Shown: piece by piece, positions 27,277-35,725 of the stretch
How positions within the stretch are numbered: position 1 is the stretch's first letter
How the letters are laid out: the number at the start of each line of letters is the position of its first letter
From: Streptomyces sp. DvalAA-43
GTDB lineage: Bacteria; Actinomycetota; Actinomycetes; Streptomycetales; Streptomycetaceae
Reading direction: 5' to 3'
DNA: 64,000 nt
Assembly: GCF_900091725.1 (NCBI RefSeq)
Contig: NZ_FMBW01000094.1
Location: 246,999 to 310,998 of the forward strand
Notes under the pieces: model-generated
What the model was told of the DNA's origin: nothing
Database searches by the model: none
The model's input: only the letters and a program-made list of their open reading frames with translations
Position numbers and translations under genes: made by a program

Positions 27277-28244
27277 CCTCCTGCCACCGGTACCGGCTCC
27301 CGCCGGGCGCCCGGGGCTGCCGTGGTGGGCACGACCCGGGCCCCCGGATGGGAGACGAGCAGCGCCCGCGCGAGACGGGCCGCCGTCTCCGCCGCCTCGT
27401 CCGCCGGGCAGATGCCGACCAGCGCACCGCCTCCGCCGGCCCCGCTGAGCTTCAGCGGCAGACCGGCGGAGCGCAGCGCGACGGCCCGCAGCTCCTCCAG
27501 GAGCGGCGTCGACATCCGCTGGTGGTCCCGCATGGCCTCGTGGGCGGCGGTCATCGCGGCTCCGAGCTCCGCCAGATCCCGGCGGCGCAGCGCCTCCCAC
27601 ACCCGGCCCGACGCCTCGTCGGCCGCCGACCGGTAGGCGGCCAGCGCGGGGTCGCCGGAGGCGAGCTGCGCCCGTACGTCCCGGATGTGGTGCCGGGTGT
27701 CCTTGCGGGTGCCGGAGTCCACGACGATCACCCGCCACCGCTCGGGGAGCTCCAGGCGGTCGCGTACGACGGGGAGCCCGCGCTCGCGGCCGTCGAGGAG
27801 GAGCGCACCGCCCTCGACGACCGCGAGGTGGTCCATGCCGCCGCCGTTGAAGACGGCGAACTCGAACTGGTAGGCCCACCGTGTGATCGTGGCGTCGGAG
27901 ACGCGCCGCCCGCGGAGGGAGGTGTCCGCGAACGCCCGGAACAGCGCCACGATCCGCGCCGTGGACGACGACAGGCCGCTCGCCGCGGGCGCCTCGCTGC
28001 GTACCGTGACGGCGGGCGGCCGCGGGGCGAGTCCGGGCAGCCGGGCGCGCAGGAACACCCACACCTCCCGCTGCCAGCCGTCCTCGACCGCTTCGTCCGG
28101 CGCCGGGCCGGGGCCGACCTCCACGGTCGTCATCAGGCCGAGCGCGAGACTCACCGACCGTCCCTCGCCGAGCCAGTCCAGGTCCTCGCCGGACAGGCAG
28201 GCCCGGCAGGGCACCACCGCGCGTATCGGATGTATGGGGTTCAC
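27258..28244 (-). CDS. GHMP-family small-molecule kinase
   Basis: A 328-residue kinase with the three GHMP motifs: CRACLSGEDLDWLGEGRSVS (13-32) at the N-terminus, the ATP-binding PAASGLSSSTA (86-96), and the C-terminal KLSGAGGGGALVGI. The family includes galactokinase, mevalonate kinase and heptose or fucose kinases. The lack of a galactokinase signature and the WLGEG block suggest a sugar kinase of the fucokinase/heptose-7-phosphate type. GTG 28244 overlaps the Nudix stop (GTGA), so they are coupled. It converges on the radical SAM gene with a 19-nt overlap. Confidence 0.85.
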   Translation of the reverse strand: MNPIHPIRAVVPCRACLSGEDLDWLGEGRSVSLALGLMTTVEVGPGPAPDEAVEDGWQREVWVFLRARLPGLAPRPPAVTVRSEAPAASGLSSSTARIVALFRAFADTSLRGRRVSDATITRWAYQFEFAVFNGGGMDHLAVVEGGALLLDGRERGLPVVRDRLELPERWRVIVVDSGTRKDTRHHIRDVRAQLASGDPALAAYRSAADEASGRVWEALRRRDLAELGAAMTAAHEAMRDHQRMSTPLLEELRAVALRSAGLPLKLSGAGGGGALVGICPADEAAETAARLARALLVSHPGARVVPTTAAPGARREPVPVAGGQRKGS

Positions 28245-28735
28245 CGGGCCTGGAACCTTCCTTCCACGCGAAATCTCTCGTACATGGACAGCACCACCTC
28301 CGTGGGCGGGTGCAGCGGCCGGGGCGGGACGTCGAGCGGCCGGAACACGGCCCGGCGCACCTCGTCGGCGCCGGGCGACAGCTCCCCCGCCCAGCGCCGG
28401 GCGACGAAGCAGAGCGCGAAGCAGTGCGTCACGTCCCCGTTGGGATAGGTCAGGGTGTGCACCTGCGGGTCGGAGAGGGTCCCGAACGCCACCAGGTCGT
28501 CCCGCGCGACCCGCAGGCCGGTCTCCTCGGCGACCTCGCGGACGGCGGCGTCGGTGAAGTCGCCGCCCTCCTCGCAGGATCCTGCCGGGAGCTCCCAGAC
28601 CCCGGTGTCCGCGCGCTGCTGGAACAGCCCGTGGCCCTCGGCGTCGATCAGGAGCACTTGGGCGCCGGGCACCAGCAGCTTCCTGGAGCCGACCTGCCGG
28701 CGCAGCGACCAGATGTAGGAACCCGTGTAACTCAT
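28241..28735 (-). CDS. Nudix hydrolase
   Basis: A 164-residue protein with a complete Nudix box: GSCEEGGDFTDAAVREVAEE followed by TGL, matching GX5EX7REUXEEXGU. Nudix enzymes cleave nucleoside-diphosphate-X compounds, including NDP-sugars. It is the middle gene of a probable epimerase-Nudix-kinase operon: 61 nt after the epimerase stop and overlapping the kinase start by 4 nt. It could edit or supply a sugar phosphate from an NDP-sugar; that is inference. Confidence 0.88.
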   Translation of the reverse strand: MSYTGSYIWSLRRQVGSRKLLVPGAQVLLIDAEGHGLFQQRADTGVWELPAGSCEEGGDFTDAAVREVAEETGLRVARDDLVAFGTLSDPQVHTLTYPNGDVTHCFALCFVARRWAGELSPGADEVRRAVFRPLDVPPRPLHPPTEVVLSMYERFRVEGRFQAR

Positions 28736-28796
28736 CGTGTACGTGTCGCCTTCGTCGCAGTCCGTGCGCCCCGCGGGCCCTTCCGTGGGCAGCGTG

Positions 28797-29882
28797 TCAC
28801 GCCCCTTCCGGATTCCCGGACTCCTCGGACAGCCAGCGCGGCATGGCTTCCGGCGTCGCCAGCAGCCACCGCACGTACCGGTCCACGCCCTCGCGGACGT
28901 CGATCCGGGCCTGCCAGCGCAGCAGTTCGCGGGAGCGCTCGACGTCGGCGTAGCCGCCGAGCGGGTCCCCCTCCGGGCGCGGCGTGACGATCTGCCGTGC
29001 GCCGGGGAAGTACGGGGCGATCAGATCGGCCACCTCGCGGACCGAAGTGGGCCGGCCCGTGCCGACGTTCACGGTCCGCTCGGCCATCTGTTCCTCGATC
29101 AGGGCGAGCGCGGTGGCCTCGGCGACGTCGTCGACATGGATGAGGTCGCGGACCTGGTTCCCGCCGCCGTTGAGCCGCATGGGGCGGCCGAGGCGCGCCT
29201 GGAGCGAGAGCCAGGGCACCATCCAGGAGTGGCTGCCCGGCTTGGGTATCTGCGGGTCGCCGTACACGGAGAAGTAGCGCACCACCGCGTACTCGGTGCC
29301 GCTGGCGGCGTCGAGCATCAGCCGGGTCTGGTGCTCCGCCCAGAGCTTGCCGTTGGCGTACACGGAGACCGGGTTGAGCGGCATGTCCTCGTGGAAGACC
29401 TGCGGCCCCTCGATGTCGGGAGCGCCGTTGCCGTACACGGACGCCGAGGAGACGAGCACGAGCCGCTGGACCGGGTGCCGCGCGGCCTGTTCCAGGACGA
29501 CCTGGGTGCCCTCGACGTTGGCGCGGAAGGCGATGTCGGGGCGCCGGGTGCAGGCCGCGACGTCGGCGTAGGCGGCCGCGTGGACCACGAAGTCGGCCTC
29601 GCTGAGCAGCGCGCCGACGGTGTCGGCGTCGCGGACGTCGCCGACGACCAGCCGGGCGCCGCTGCGCGCCACGCCGAAGGTCTCGTGGCCGGATTCGGGA
29701 TAGGCGTCCATGCGGTCCAGGACGGTGACGACGGCTCCGGCGCCGCGGAGCAGCGCGACCAGCCTGCTGCCGACGAGTCCGCCTCCGCCGGTCACGACGA
29801 CGCGGGCGTCGCGGAGCTTGTCGAGCCGGGAGCGGACGGTCTCCTCGGTGGCGACTTCGGTCGATCGGGGCAACGCGGGCAT
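28797..29882 (-). CDS. NAD-dependent sugar epimerase/dehydratase (extended SDR)
   Basis: A 361-residue extended SDR. NAD-binding TGGGGLVGSRL is near residue 31, FVVHAAAYADV follows, then the catalytic SSASVYG serine and YANGK (Tyr/Lys pair), and RYFSVYGD. This matches UDP-glucose/GlcNAc 4-epimerases and related NDP-sugar enzymes. AAAGAGG precedes the ATG. It is the first gene of the minus-strand epimerase-Nudix-kinase group and is divergent from the glycosyltransferase-SDR fusion. Exact substrate unknown. Confidence 0.88.
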   Translation of the reverse strand: MPALPRSTEVATEETVRSRLDKLRDARVVVTGGGGLVGSRLVALLRGAGAVVTVLDRMDAYPESGHETFGVARSGARLVVGDVRDADTVGALLSEADFVVHAAAYADVAACTRRPDIAFRANVEGTQVVLEQAARHPVQRLVLVSSASVYGNGAPDIEGPQVFHEDMPLNPVSVYANGKLWAEHQTRLMLDAASGTEYAVVRYFSVYGDPQIPKPGSHSWMVPWLSLQARLGRPMRLNGGGNQVRDLIHVDDVAEATALALIEEQMAERTVNVGTGRPTSVREVADLIAPYFPGARQIVTPRPEGDPLGGYADVERSRELLRWQARIDVREGVDRYVRWLLATPEAMPRWLSEESGNPEGA

Positions 29883-29994
29883 GACAGCCTCTTTCCGGAG
29901 TCGGGGGGAGAGGCACGCGGTTCAGGGATCTTGGCGTGCCGGGCCCAGCATCACGGGCCCGTCGTCCGCCTGCCAGAGGGCCATTTCGGCACTC

Positions 29995-30023
29995 TTGCGG
30001 GCCGTCGGCGCCGCCCGTACTGT
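29995..30023 (+). promoter_or_regulatory. Candidate promoter for the glycosyltransferase-SDR gene
   Basis: TTGCGG (29995-30000), a 17-nt spacer and TACTGT (30018-30023), about 77 nt upstream of the ATG at 30101. The intervening leader can form a CCGG-rich hairpin. Confidence 0.4.
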
Positions 30024-30100
30024 CCGAATCCGGCTCCCGGACCCGGGCCCGGGACGGATTTCCGGTACCGTGCGGGCCGATCCGGACAGAGGGAGGACGT

Positions 30101-31744
30101 ATGGCACGCCAACGCCTCAGCGCGGTGGTCATGACCCATCCCAGACGCCTTGCGGCGGCCGAGAAACTGGCCCTGAGCGTGCCTTCCGGCCCTCTGCGGG
30201 TCGTCATGGACCCCGACCCCACGGGCACTCCGTCGGTGCTGCGCACGGCGCTCGCCGCGTGGTCGTCGATCGAGGACGGGGCCACACATCAGTTGGTGGT
30301 CCAGGACGACATGGTGTTGTCCGAATCCTTCCTCGACCGGGTCCGGTGCGCGATCGAGGAGCAACCCGACGCGGCGCTGGCCCTGTTCGCCCTCTGGGAC
30401 TCGCGCAACGGGGCGGCGGTGCGCCTGGGGGCGATGGCGGGCGCCCGCTGGGTCGGCGCCGTCAACGAGTACTTCCCGTGCGTGGCGATCGTGCTGCCGC
30501 GCCGGTACGCCGAGGGGTTCGTCGCGTACGGCAGGCAGCGGCTCGGCGGCTGGCCCGACGACATCCTGATGCACCGCTATCTGAGCGCCCATGGTGTTCC
30601 GCGCTATGTCGCCGTACCCAATCTCGCCGAGCACGAGGACCGCGGCTCGATCTCCGGGAACGCCTTCCGCGGCCCGCGCCGCTCGGTCTGCTTCGTGCCG
30701 GGTGACCGGCCCGGGAAGGAGGGCGAGACCCTCACCGGCCTGACGGTGCTGCCGTTCTTCAAGCACGGCGTCGCGCAGTGCGCGGTACGGGTCCAGGGCC
30801 CTGGCCCGCAGCGGTGGCTGCACCTGGACGCGGAGCAGTACCTCCGGGGTGCCGGGCTGTCCGCCGCGCTGCTGCGCCCGCCCGGCGCCGACACGGCCGG
30901 AGCGGATGTGCGGGGGACCTGGCTGACGGCCCTGGCCATGGGCTTCGAGGCCGCCCGCGCCGGCCTGCCCGAGCCGCCCGCGGCCTCGGAGGCGTACGCG
31001 GAGGCGGTGGCGACGATCGGCGCGGGCGGCATCAGCAACGCGTGTACGGAGGAGCACATCGCACAGCGCCGCGAGCCCCTGGCCGAGGTGGCGCGGCGGG
31101 CGCTCCTGGCCGGGCGCGAGGCCGCCGCCGGGCACCGCACCCGACCGCGACGGCCGGACGGCCTCGTCTGGCACGGGGCGGCGACCCCGCTGGGCGAACA
31201 CCTCGCGCGCCGGCTGGCCGACCGGCGGGAGCAGCACGCCGCCGTGATCGACCTGACGGCGCTCCACTCCGCACGCCCCCGGGTGACGGTCCGGCCGCAC
31301 GGTGACCCGGTCCCGTACATCCTGGGCGTGGGTGAGCTCTACGGTCCCGGCTGCTCGCGCCGCACCCCGGTGGGGCGCATGGTGTGGGACGCGCTGCGCA
31401 GCCACCCGGTCGTGGCTGAGGGCGACCCGGACGCCGAGGTGTATCCCGTGCATGTGAACGACCTGGCCGACGCGATCGGGGCGGTGCTGCGGGCCCGGCC
31501 GGAGAGCCATGAGATCGCGGTGGCCGCCGAGAAGCCGTGCACGGCGGCCGAACTGGCGCAGGCCGTGCACGACGCCGTGCGTCCGGTACCGGTGCGGGCG
31601 GTGCCGGACGCCGAGCCGGGGTGGCACACCCCGGCCGGCACCCTGCGACCGCCCGGCTGGACACCCGCGACGAGCCTGGCCCGCGGGCTGCACTCCTTCG
31701 CCCAGTGGCTCGCCTACGAGGGGGTGCTGACCGAATCGGACTGA
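30101..31744 (+). CDS. Glycosyltransferase-like protein fused to a degenerate SDR domain
   Basis: A 547-residue protein. Residues 1 to ~230 repeat the architecture of the 16431 gene: LSAVVMTHPRRLAAAEKLAL, LRTALAAW, THQLVVQDDMVLSES with the DxD-like QDDM, WDSRNGAAVRLGAMAGARWV and VAVPNLAEHEDRGSISGNAF. The last ~200 residues look like an extended-SDR epimerase that has lost its catalytic centre: WHGAATPLGEHLARRLADRR (altered nucleotide loop), YILGVGELYGPGCSRRTPVG and VYPVHVNDLADAIGAVL, but no YxxxK. Strong GGGAGGA site before the ATG. The degenerate domain may bind an NDP-sugar without turnover. A hairpin terminator follows. Confidence 0.7.
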   Translation: MARQRLSAVVMTHPRRLAAAEKLALSVPSGPLRVVMDPDPTGTPSVLRTALAAWSSIEDGATHQLVVQDDMVLSESFLDRVRCAIEEQPDAALALFALWDSRNGAAVRLGAMAGARWVGAVNEYFPCVAIVLPRRYAEGFVAYGRQRLGGWPDDILMHRYLSAHGVPRYVAVPNLAEHEDRGSISGNAFRGPRRSVCFVPGDRPGKEGETLTGLTVLPFFKHGVAQCAVRVQGPGPQRWLHLDAEQYLRGAGLSAALLRPPGADTAGADVRGTWLTALAMGFEAARAGLPEPPAASEAYAEAVATIGAGGISNACTEEHIAQRREPLAEVARRALLAGREAAAGHRTRPRRPDGLVWHGAATPLGEHLARRLADRREQHAAVIDLTALHSARPRVTVRPHGDPVPYILGVGELYGPGCSRRTPVGRMVWDALRSHPVVAEGDPDAEVYPVHVNDLADAIGAVLRARPESHEIAVAAEKPCTAAELAQAVHDAVRPVPVRAVPDAEPGWHTPAGTLRPPGWTPATSLARGLHSFAQWLAYEGVLTESD

Positions 31745-31781
31745 CCGTCACGGAGGGGGCGGGCCGACGGCGGTCCGCCCG

Positions 31782-31810
31782 GAGCCCGTCGGGTGACCTC
31801 CGACGGGCTC
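31782..31810. terminator. Bidirectional hairpin terminator
   Basis: Perfect 11-bp stem GAGCCCGTCGG/CCGACGGGCTC with a 7-nt loop, between the converging glycosyltransferase-SDR and asnB genes. Its 5' part is nearly identical to a sequence at 38593-38615. Confidence 0.7.
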
Positions 31811-33658
31811 TCAGTCGAGGACGAGTTCCGGCTCGTACATGTCCAGCCACATGGCGAGGTCCAGGGCGCGTTCCAGGCCGCGGCGGGACGCCGAGGTGAT
31901 CTGGGGGGCGTGGTGCTCGACCGCCGTGCGGAGCCGGTCGCGGTCGACGAGTTCGAACACGCGGTGGTCCGGGCGGGCGAGCAGCTCACGGGCGTGTTCC
32001 TGGAGGGCCGTGGCGTACTTGGGGTCCTGGGTCGAGGGGTAGGGGCTCTTGGTCCGGTCGTACACCGACCGGGGCAGCACATCCGCGGTGGCCTCGCGCA
32101 GCAGGCTCTTCTCCCTGCCGTCGAAGGACTTGAGGGCCCAGGGCGCGTTGTAGACGTACTCGACGAGCCGGTGGTCGCAGAACGGCACCCGGACCTCCAG
32201 GCCGACCGCCATGCTGGCGCGGTCCTTCCGGTCGAGCAGGACACGCACGAACCGGGTCAGGTGGAGGTAGCAGATCTTGCGCATGCGGAACTCGAAGTCG
32301 CTCTCGCCCGCGAGGCGTTCGATGCCGGCGACGGCGGTCTCGTAGCTGTCGCGGACGTACTTCTCCAGGTCGAGGGCCCGGCCGAGGTCATCGCGGAGTA
32401 TGTTCGAGTCCTCGCCGAAGTCTTCGGCGAACCGCACCAGCCAGGGAAAGGTGTCGGCGTTGCGGGCCCGCTCGTCGAAGAACTGGAGGTAGCCGCCGAA
32501 GACCTCGTCGGCGGACTCACCGGACAGCGCGACGGTCGAGTGCTCGCGGATGGCCCGGAAGAGCAGATAGAGCGAGGCGTCCATGTCTCCGAGGCCCATG
32601 GGGATGTCCCGGGCCCGGATCATCCGGGCCCGCACCTCCGGGTCGGCCAGGGTGTCGGGGTCGAGCACGATGTCGCGGTGGATGGTGCCCGACTGCTCGG
32701 CCACGTCGTGCACGAACGGGGTGTCGGGGGTGGTGCGCAGTTCGTCGGCGACGAAGTTCTCGGTGCGGCCCACGAAGTCGACGGCGAAGGTGCGGACCTT
32801 CTCGCCGCTCTCGGCGAGCTGCCGGGCGGCGAGCGCGGTGACCGACGACGAGTCGAGTCCGCCGGAGAGCAGGATGCAGCGGGGCACGTCGGAGACCAGC
32901 TGACGGCGCACGATGTCGTCGAGGAGCGACCGTACGGTGGCGATCGAGGTGTCCCGGTCGTCGGGGTGCGGGCGGGTCTCCAGCCGCCAGTAGACGTGCC
33001 GGCGCAGTCCGTCGCGGTCCACGGTGACGACCGTGCCGGGCTCGACCTCGAACATGCCGTCCCATACGGCGTGGCCGGGGGTCTTGACGAGGGCGAACAG
33101 CTCCCGCAGCCCGTCGAGGGTCACCCGGGGCCGGGCCAGCGGATTGGCCAGGATGGCCTTGGGCTCCGAGCCGAAGAGCACCCCGTCGGGTGTCGGCCAG
33201 TAGTAGAAGGGCTTGACGCCCATCCGGTCGCGGATCATGACGAGCCGGTCGTGGCGGCCGTCCCAGATCGCGAAGGCGTACATGCCGTTGAGCCGCTCGG
33301 CGAGGGCCTCGCCCCACTCCAGGTAGCCGCGCAGCACCACCTCGGTGTCCGAGTCGGTGGTGAACCGGTGCCCGCGGGCGGTCAGCTCCTCACGGAGTTC
33401 GGTGAAGTTGTACGCCTCACCGGAGTAGACGAGGGCGACCGCCCCCTCGAGTGTGTCCACGGTCATGGGCTGGCGCCCGCCGGGCAGGTCGATGATCGCG
33501 AGCCGCCGGTGTCCGAGCGAGGCGTGGGCGTCGGTCCACGTCCCCCGGTCGTCGGGGCCCCGGCAGGACATGGTCTCCGTCATGGCGTCGAGTGTCGTGA
33601 CTGCCTCGGCCGCCCGTAGATCATGGTCGAACGAGACCCAGCCGGTGATGCCACACAT
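31811..33658 (-). CDS. asnB: Asparagine synthetase (glutamine-hydrolysing)
   Basis: A 615-residue class-II amidotransferase. It begins MCGITGW with the glutaminase Cys2; GRRL/RGPDD-type motifs follow (CRGPDDRGTW, LGHRRLAIID). The synthetase half has the PPi loop LLSGGLDSSSVTALA, SGESADEVFGGYLQFF and VRVPFCDHRLVEYVY. All landmarks of a functional AsnB are present. GGGAGGA lies 5 nt upstream of the ATG. In this context it may amidate a pathway intermediate rather than make asparagine, since asparagine-synthetase homologues often serve in antibiotic pathways; primary asparagine synthesis cannot be excluded. Confidence 0.9.
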   Translation of the reverse strand: MCGITGWVSFDHDLRAAEAVTTLDAMTETMSCRGPDDRGTWTDAHASLGHRRLAIIDLPGGRQPMTVDTLEGAVALVYSGEAYNFTELREELTARGHRFTTDSDTEVVLRGYLEWGEALAERLNGMYAFAIWDGRHDRLVMIRDRMGVKPFYYWPTPDGVLFGSEPKAILANPLARPRVTLDGLRELFALVKTPGHAVWDGMFEVEPGTVVTVDRDGLRRHVYWRLETRPHPDDRDTSIATVRSLLDDIVRRQLVSDVPRCILLSGGLDSSSVTALAARQLAESGEKVRTFAVDFVGRTENFVADELRTTPDTPFVHDVAEQSGTIHRDIVLDPDTLADPEVRARMIRARDIPMGLGDMDASLYLLFRAIREHSTVALSGESADEVFGGYLQFFDERARNADTFPWLVRFAEDFGEDSNILRDDLGRALDLEKYVRDSYETAVAGIERLAGESDFEFRMRKICYLHLTRFVRVLLDRKDRASMAVGLEVRVPFCDHRLVEYVYNAPWALKSFDGREKSLLREATADVLPRSVYDRTKSPYPSTQDPKYATALQEHARELLARPDHRVFELVDRDRLRTAVEHHAPQITSASRRGLERALDLAMWLDMYEPELVLD

Positions 33659-34235
33659 ATGCGTCCTCCCGATCCGGTCCCGCCCGGAAGGGCCTCGTCC
33701 GCACGGTGCCTCCCGGCTATGGGCGGCGTGCCGAGGACGTGGGGCCCGGCAGAACCAGTTGTATTTAGCAGCTATATGACGAGCGTCTGCCTGGGATTGC
33801 GTACGGTCAACACGACCGTTACCTGGACGGCTGCGCGTTCCCCCTACTTTCGGCCGCGGTTTTGCGGTTCCTGTACGGAGCACCTTGCCCCGGAACCCTT
33901 GGTGGGAACGGCTCGCACGCCCCTCGCGGGGTCTTGATCCGGCCATCGGCAAAGACTTGCCCAACCGGGTCGACCAGTGGGGTGGACCGACGCCGTGGAG
34001 CCACGCGGGACGTCGGAACGGTGCCGCCGATCCGGCCCGCCCCGCACCCAGGCATTCCATCCGGTGACCGGACGGTCACGCTATGCTCCCCCGGATCGGC
34101 CGTGCCACGGCGCCGAGCGGCGCGTACGGCCGTGGTCTCCACGGGCCCCACCGGACGGAGCACGTCATCTCTCTCATCCGGCACACGTCCCGCGCCCCGG
34201 CCGGTCCGACGACGGAGCACCGCCCACCGCCGCCC
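33659..34235. other. Divergent intergenic region asnB / GT-C gene, 577 bp
   Basis: The longest gene-free stretch of the window. It has a conspicuously A/T-rich patch at about 33760-33780 (containing TATTTAGCAGCTATA), an inverted repeat ACGGTC-N5-GACCGT at 33803-33819, and the palindrome at 34064-34079. The A/T-rich patch is a likely asnB promoter segment. I see no convincing gene or RNA element. Confidence 0.5.
34064..34079. promoter_or_regulatory. Palindromic operator-like site upstream of the GT-C gene
   Basis: GTGACCG-GA-CGGTCAC, perfect 7-bp arms with a 2-nt centre, followed at once by TATGCT (34082-34087), a possible -10. A repressor here would cover the promoter. The -35 is unclear. 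Confidence 0.4.
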
Positions 34236-35678
34236 ATGAACACCCCGCGCCGATGGACCCCGTGGGTCCCGGGTCTGTCGGCCCTGCTCGTCGGGGCCTG
34301 GGGAATCCGCCGCCAGGACACCCTGTGGGGCGACGAGGCGGTCACCTCCGCCGTGGCACACCGCACCGTGCCGCAGATCTGGCACACCCTGGGCCATATC
34401 GACGTGGTGCACGGCCTGTACTACCTGTTGATGCACGGGGTGTTCGCCCTCTGGGACGGCGGCCTGGTCGCGCTGCGGCTGCCGTCGGTGCTGGCGGTGG
34501 CAGCGGCGGCGGTCGGCATCGCCCGGCTCGGGGAGCGGCTCGCCACGACGCGGGCCGGTCTGCTGGCGGGTCTGGTGTTCCCGCTGCTGCCTCCGGTGCA
34601 GCGGTACGCGCAGGAGGGCCGGTCCTACGCACTGGTCTGTGCCCTGGTCACCTGGGCGAGCTGTCTCCTCGTCGGCGCCCTCTCCCGGCCTCGGCGGCGG
34701 GGCTGGATGGCCTACGGTGCGGTGATGCTGACGGCCTGTCTGCTCCATGAGCTGGCCGTCCTGATGCTCCTGGCCCATGGGGTGACCGCCTTCCGGGTGC
34801 GGTCGGCGGCTCCGGTGCGACGGGCGTGGAGCATCACGGCGGGCGGGGTGATCGCCGGGCTCCTGCCGCTCGCCGCCTTCAGCACCACGCAGTCCGCGCA
34901 GGTGGACTGGATCGGTCCGCCGGACGCCGGGGCGGTGCTCGGCTTCGTGGTGACGGCCCTGCTGGGCATCGCCTTCGCCCGGCTGCCCCGGCTCTCCCCC
35001 GATGCCCGGACTCCGGGCGCTCCGGTTCCGCTGCCCGAGCTGGCGCTCCCGCTGCTGATCCTGCCCACGGCCCTGCTGATGCTGACGAGCCCGCTCCACG
35101 CGTTGTACGTGGACCGGTACGTCCTGGCCTCGACGGTCGCCTTCGCGCTCCTGACCGGCGCCATGCTGGACCGGCTGGGGCGGTGGGCCGGGGCCGGCGG
35201 CACCGTGTGGCGGGTGACCTGTGCGGTGGCCCTGGCGGCGGTGCTCGCCGTGCTCGTCCCCATGAGCATCGCGCTGCGGCGGCCCGAGAGCCGCGAGAAC
35301 GATGTCGTCGCCATCGCCCGGACGGTCCGGGAGACCGCCGGGCCGGGCGACGCGCTGCTGTTCACCCCGGACCGCAGACGGGTGTGGACGCTGGTCCGGC
35401 CGGGCGACTTCCGGGCCCTGTCCGATCTCGCCCTGGCCCGGACACCGGTCGAGTCCGCCACGCTCTTCGGTCGGGAACTGCCGCCCGCCACGATCCGGGA
35501 ACGCATGCTGGCCGAGGAGCGCATCGTGGTCGTCGGCGATCCGGCGGGCCGGCCGCTGGAGCCGGACGCCCGCGAGGCGGTGAAGCGGGCCACCCTCGAC
35601 GAGGCCTTCGAGCAGTGCGCCGACCGAACGGTCACCGAGGCGCGCATCCGTGTGTTCGCCAGGCCCGGACACTGCTGA
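34236..35678 (+). CDS. GT-C (family 39-like) membrane glycosyltransferase
   Basis: A 480-residue polytopic protein with 10 or more hydrophobic helices. After helix 1 comes WGDEAVTSAVAHRTVPQIWH, the acidic Asp-Glu motif of GT39/ArnT-like enzymes that use polyprenyl-phosphate sugars, then GHIDVVHGLYYLLMH. An extracytoplasmic loop and C-terminal soluble part (from ~residue 345) end in FARPGHC. Such enzymes act outside the membrane on proteins, lipids or polymers. ATG 34236 fits where similarity starts but has only a weak, distant GGAG; an upstream start is possible. It probably exports or transfers the sugar made by the cluster, by inference from position. Confidence 0.75.
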   Translation: MNTPRRWTPWVPGLSALLVGAWGIRRQDTLWGDEAVTSAVAHRTVPQIWHTLGHIDVVHGLYYLLMHGVFALWDGGLVALRLPSVLAVAAAAVGIARLGERLATTRAGLLAGLVFPLLPPVQRYAQEGRSYALVCALVTWASCLLVGALSRPRRRGWMAYGAVMLTACLLHELAVLMLLAHGVTAFRVRSAAPVRRAWSITAGGVIAGLLPLAAFSTTQSAQVDWIGPPDAGAVLGFVVTALLGIAFARLPRLSPDARTPGAPVPLPELALPLLILPTALLMLTSPLHALYVDRYVLASTVAFALLTGAMLDRLGRWAGAGGTVWRVTCAVALAAVLAVLVPMSIALRRPESRENDVVAIARTVRETAGPGDALLFTPDRRRVWTLVRPGDFRALSDLALARTPVESATLFGRELPPATIRERMLAEERIVVVGDPAGRPLEPDAREAVKRATLDEAFEQCADRTVTEARIRVFARPGHC

Positions 35679-35687
35679 ACCGCCCCG

Positions 35688-35717
35688 CCCGGCCGCCCCG
35701 GCAGCACACCGGCCGGG
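35688..35717. terminator. Hairpin terminator between GT-C and GNAT genes
   Basis: CCCGGCCG/CGGCCGGG stem with a 14-nt loop between convergent stop codons. Confidence 0.5.
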
Positions 35718-35725
35718 GGCGACTC

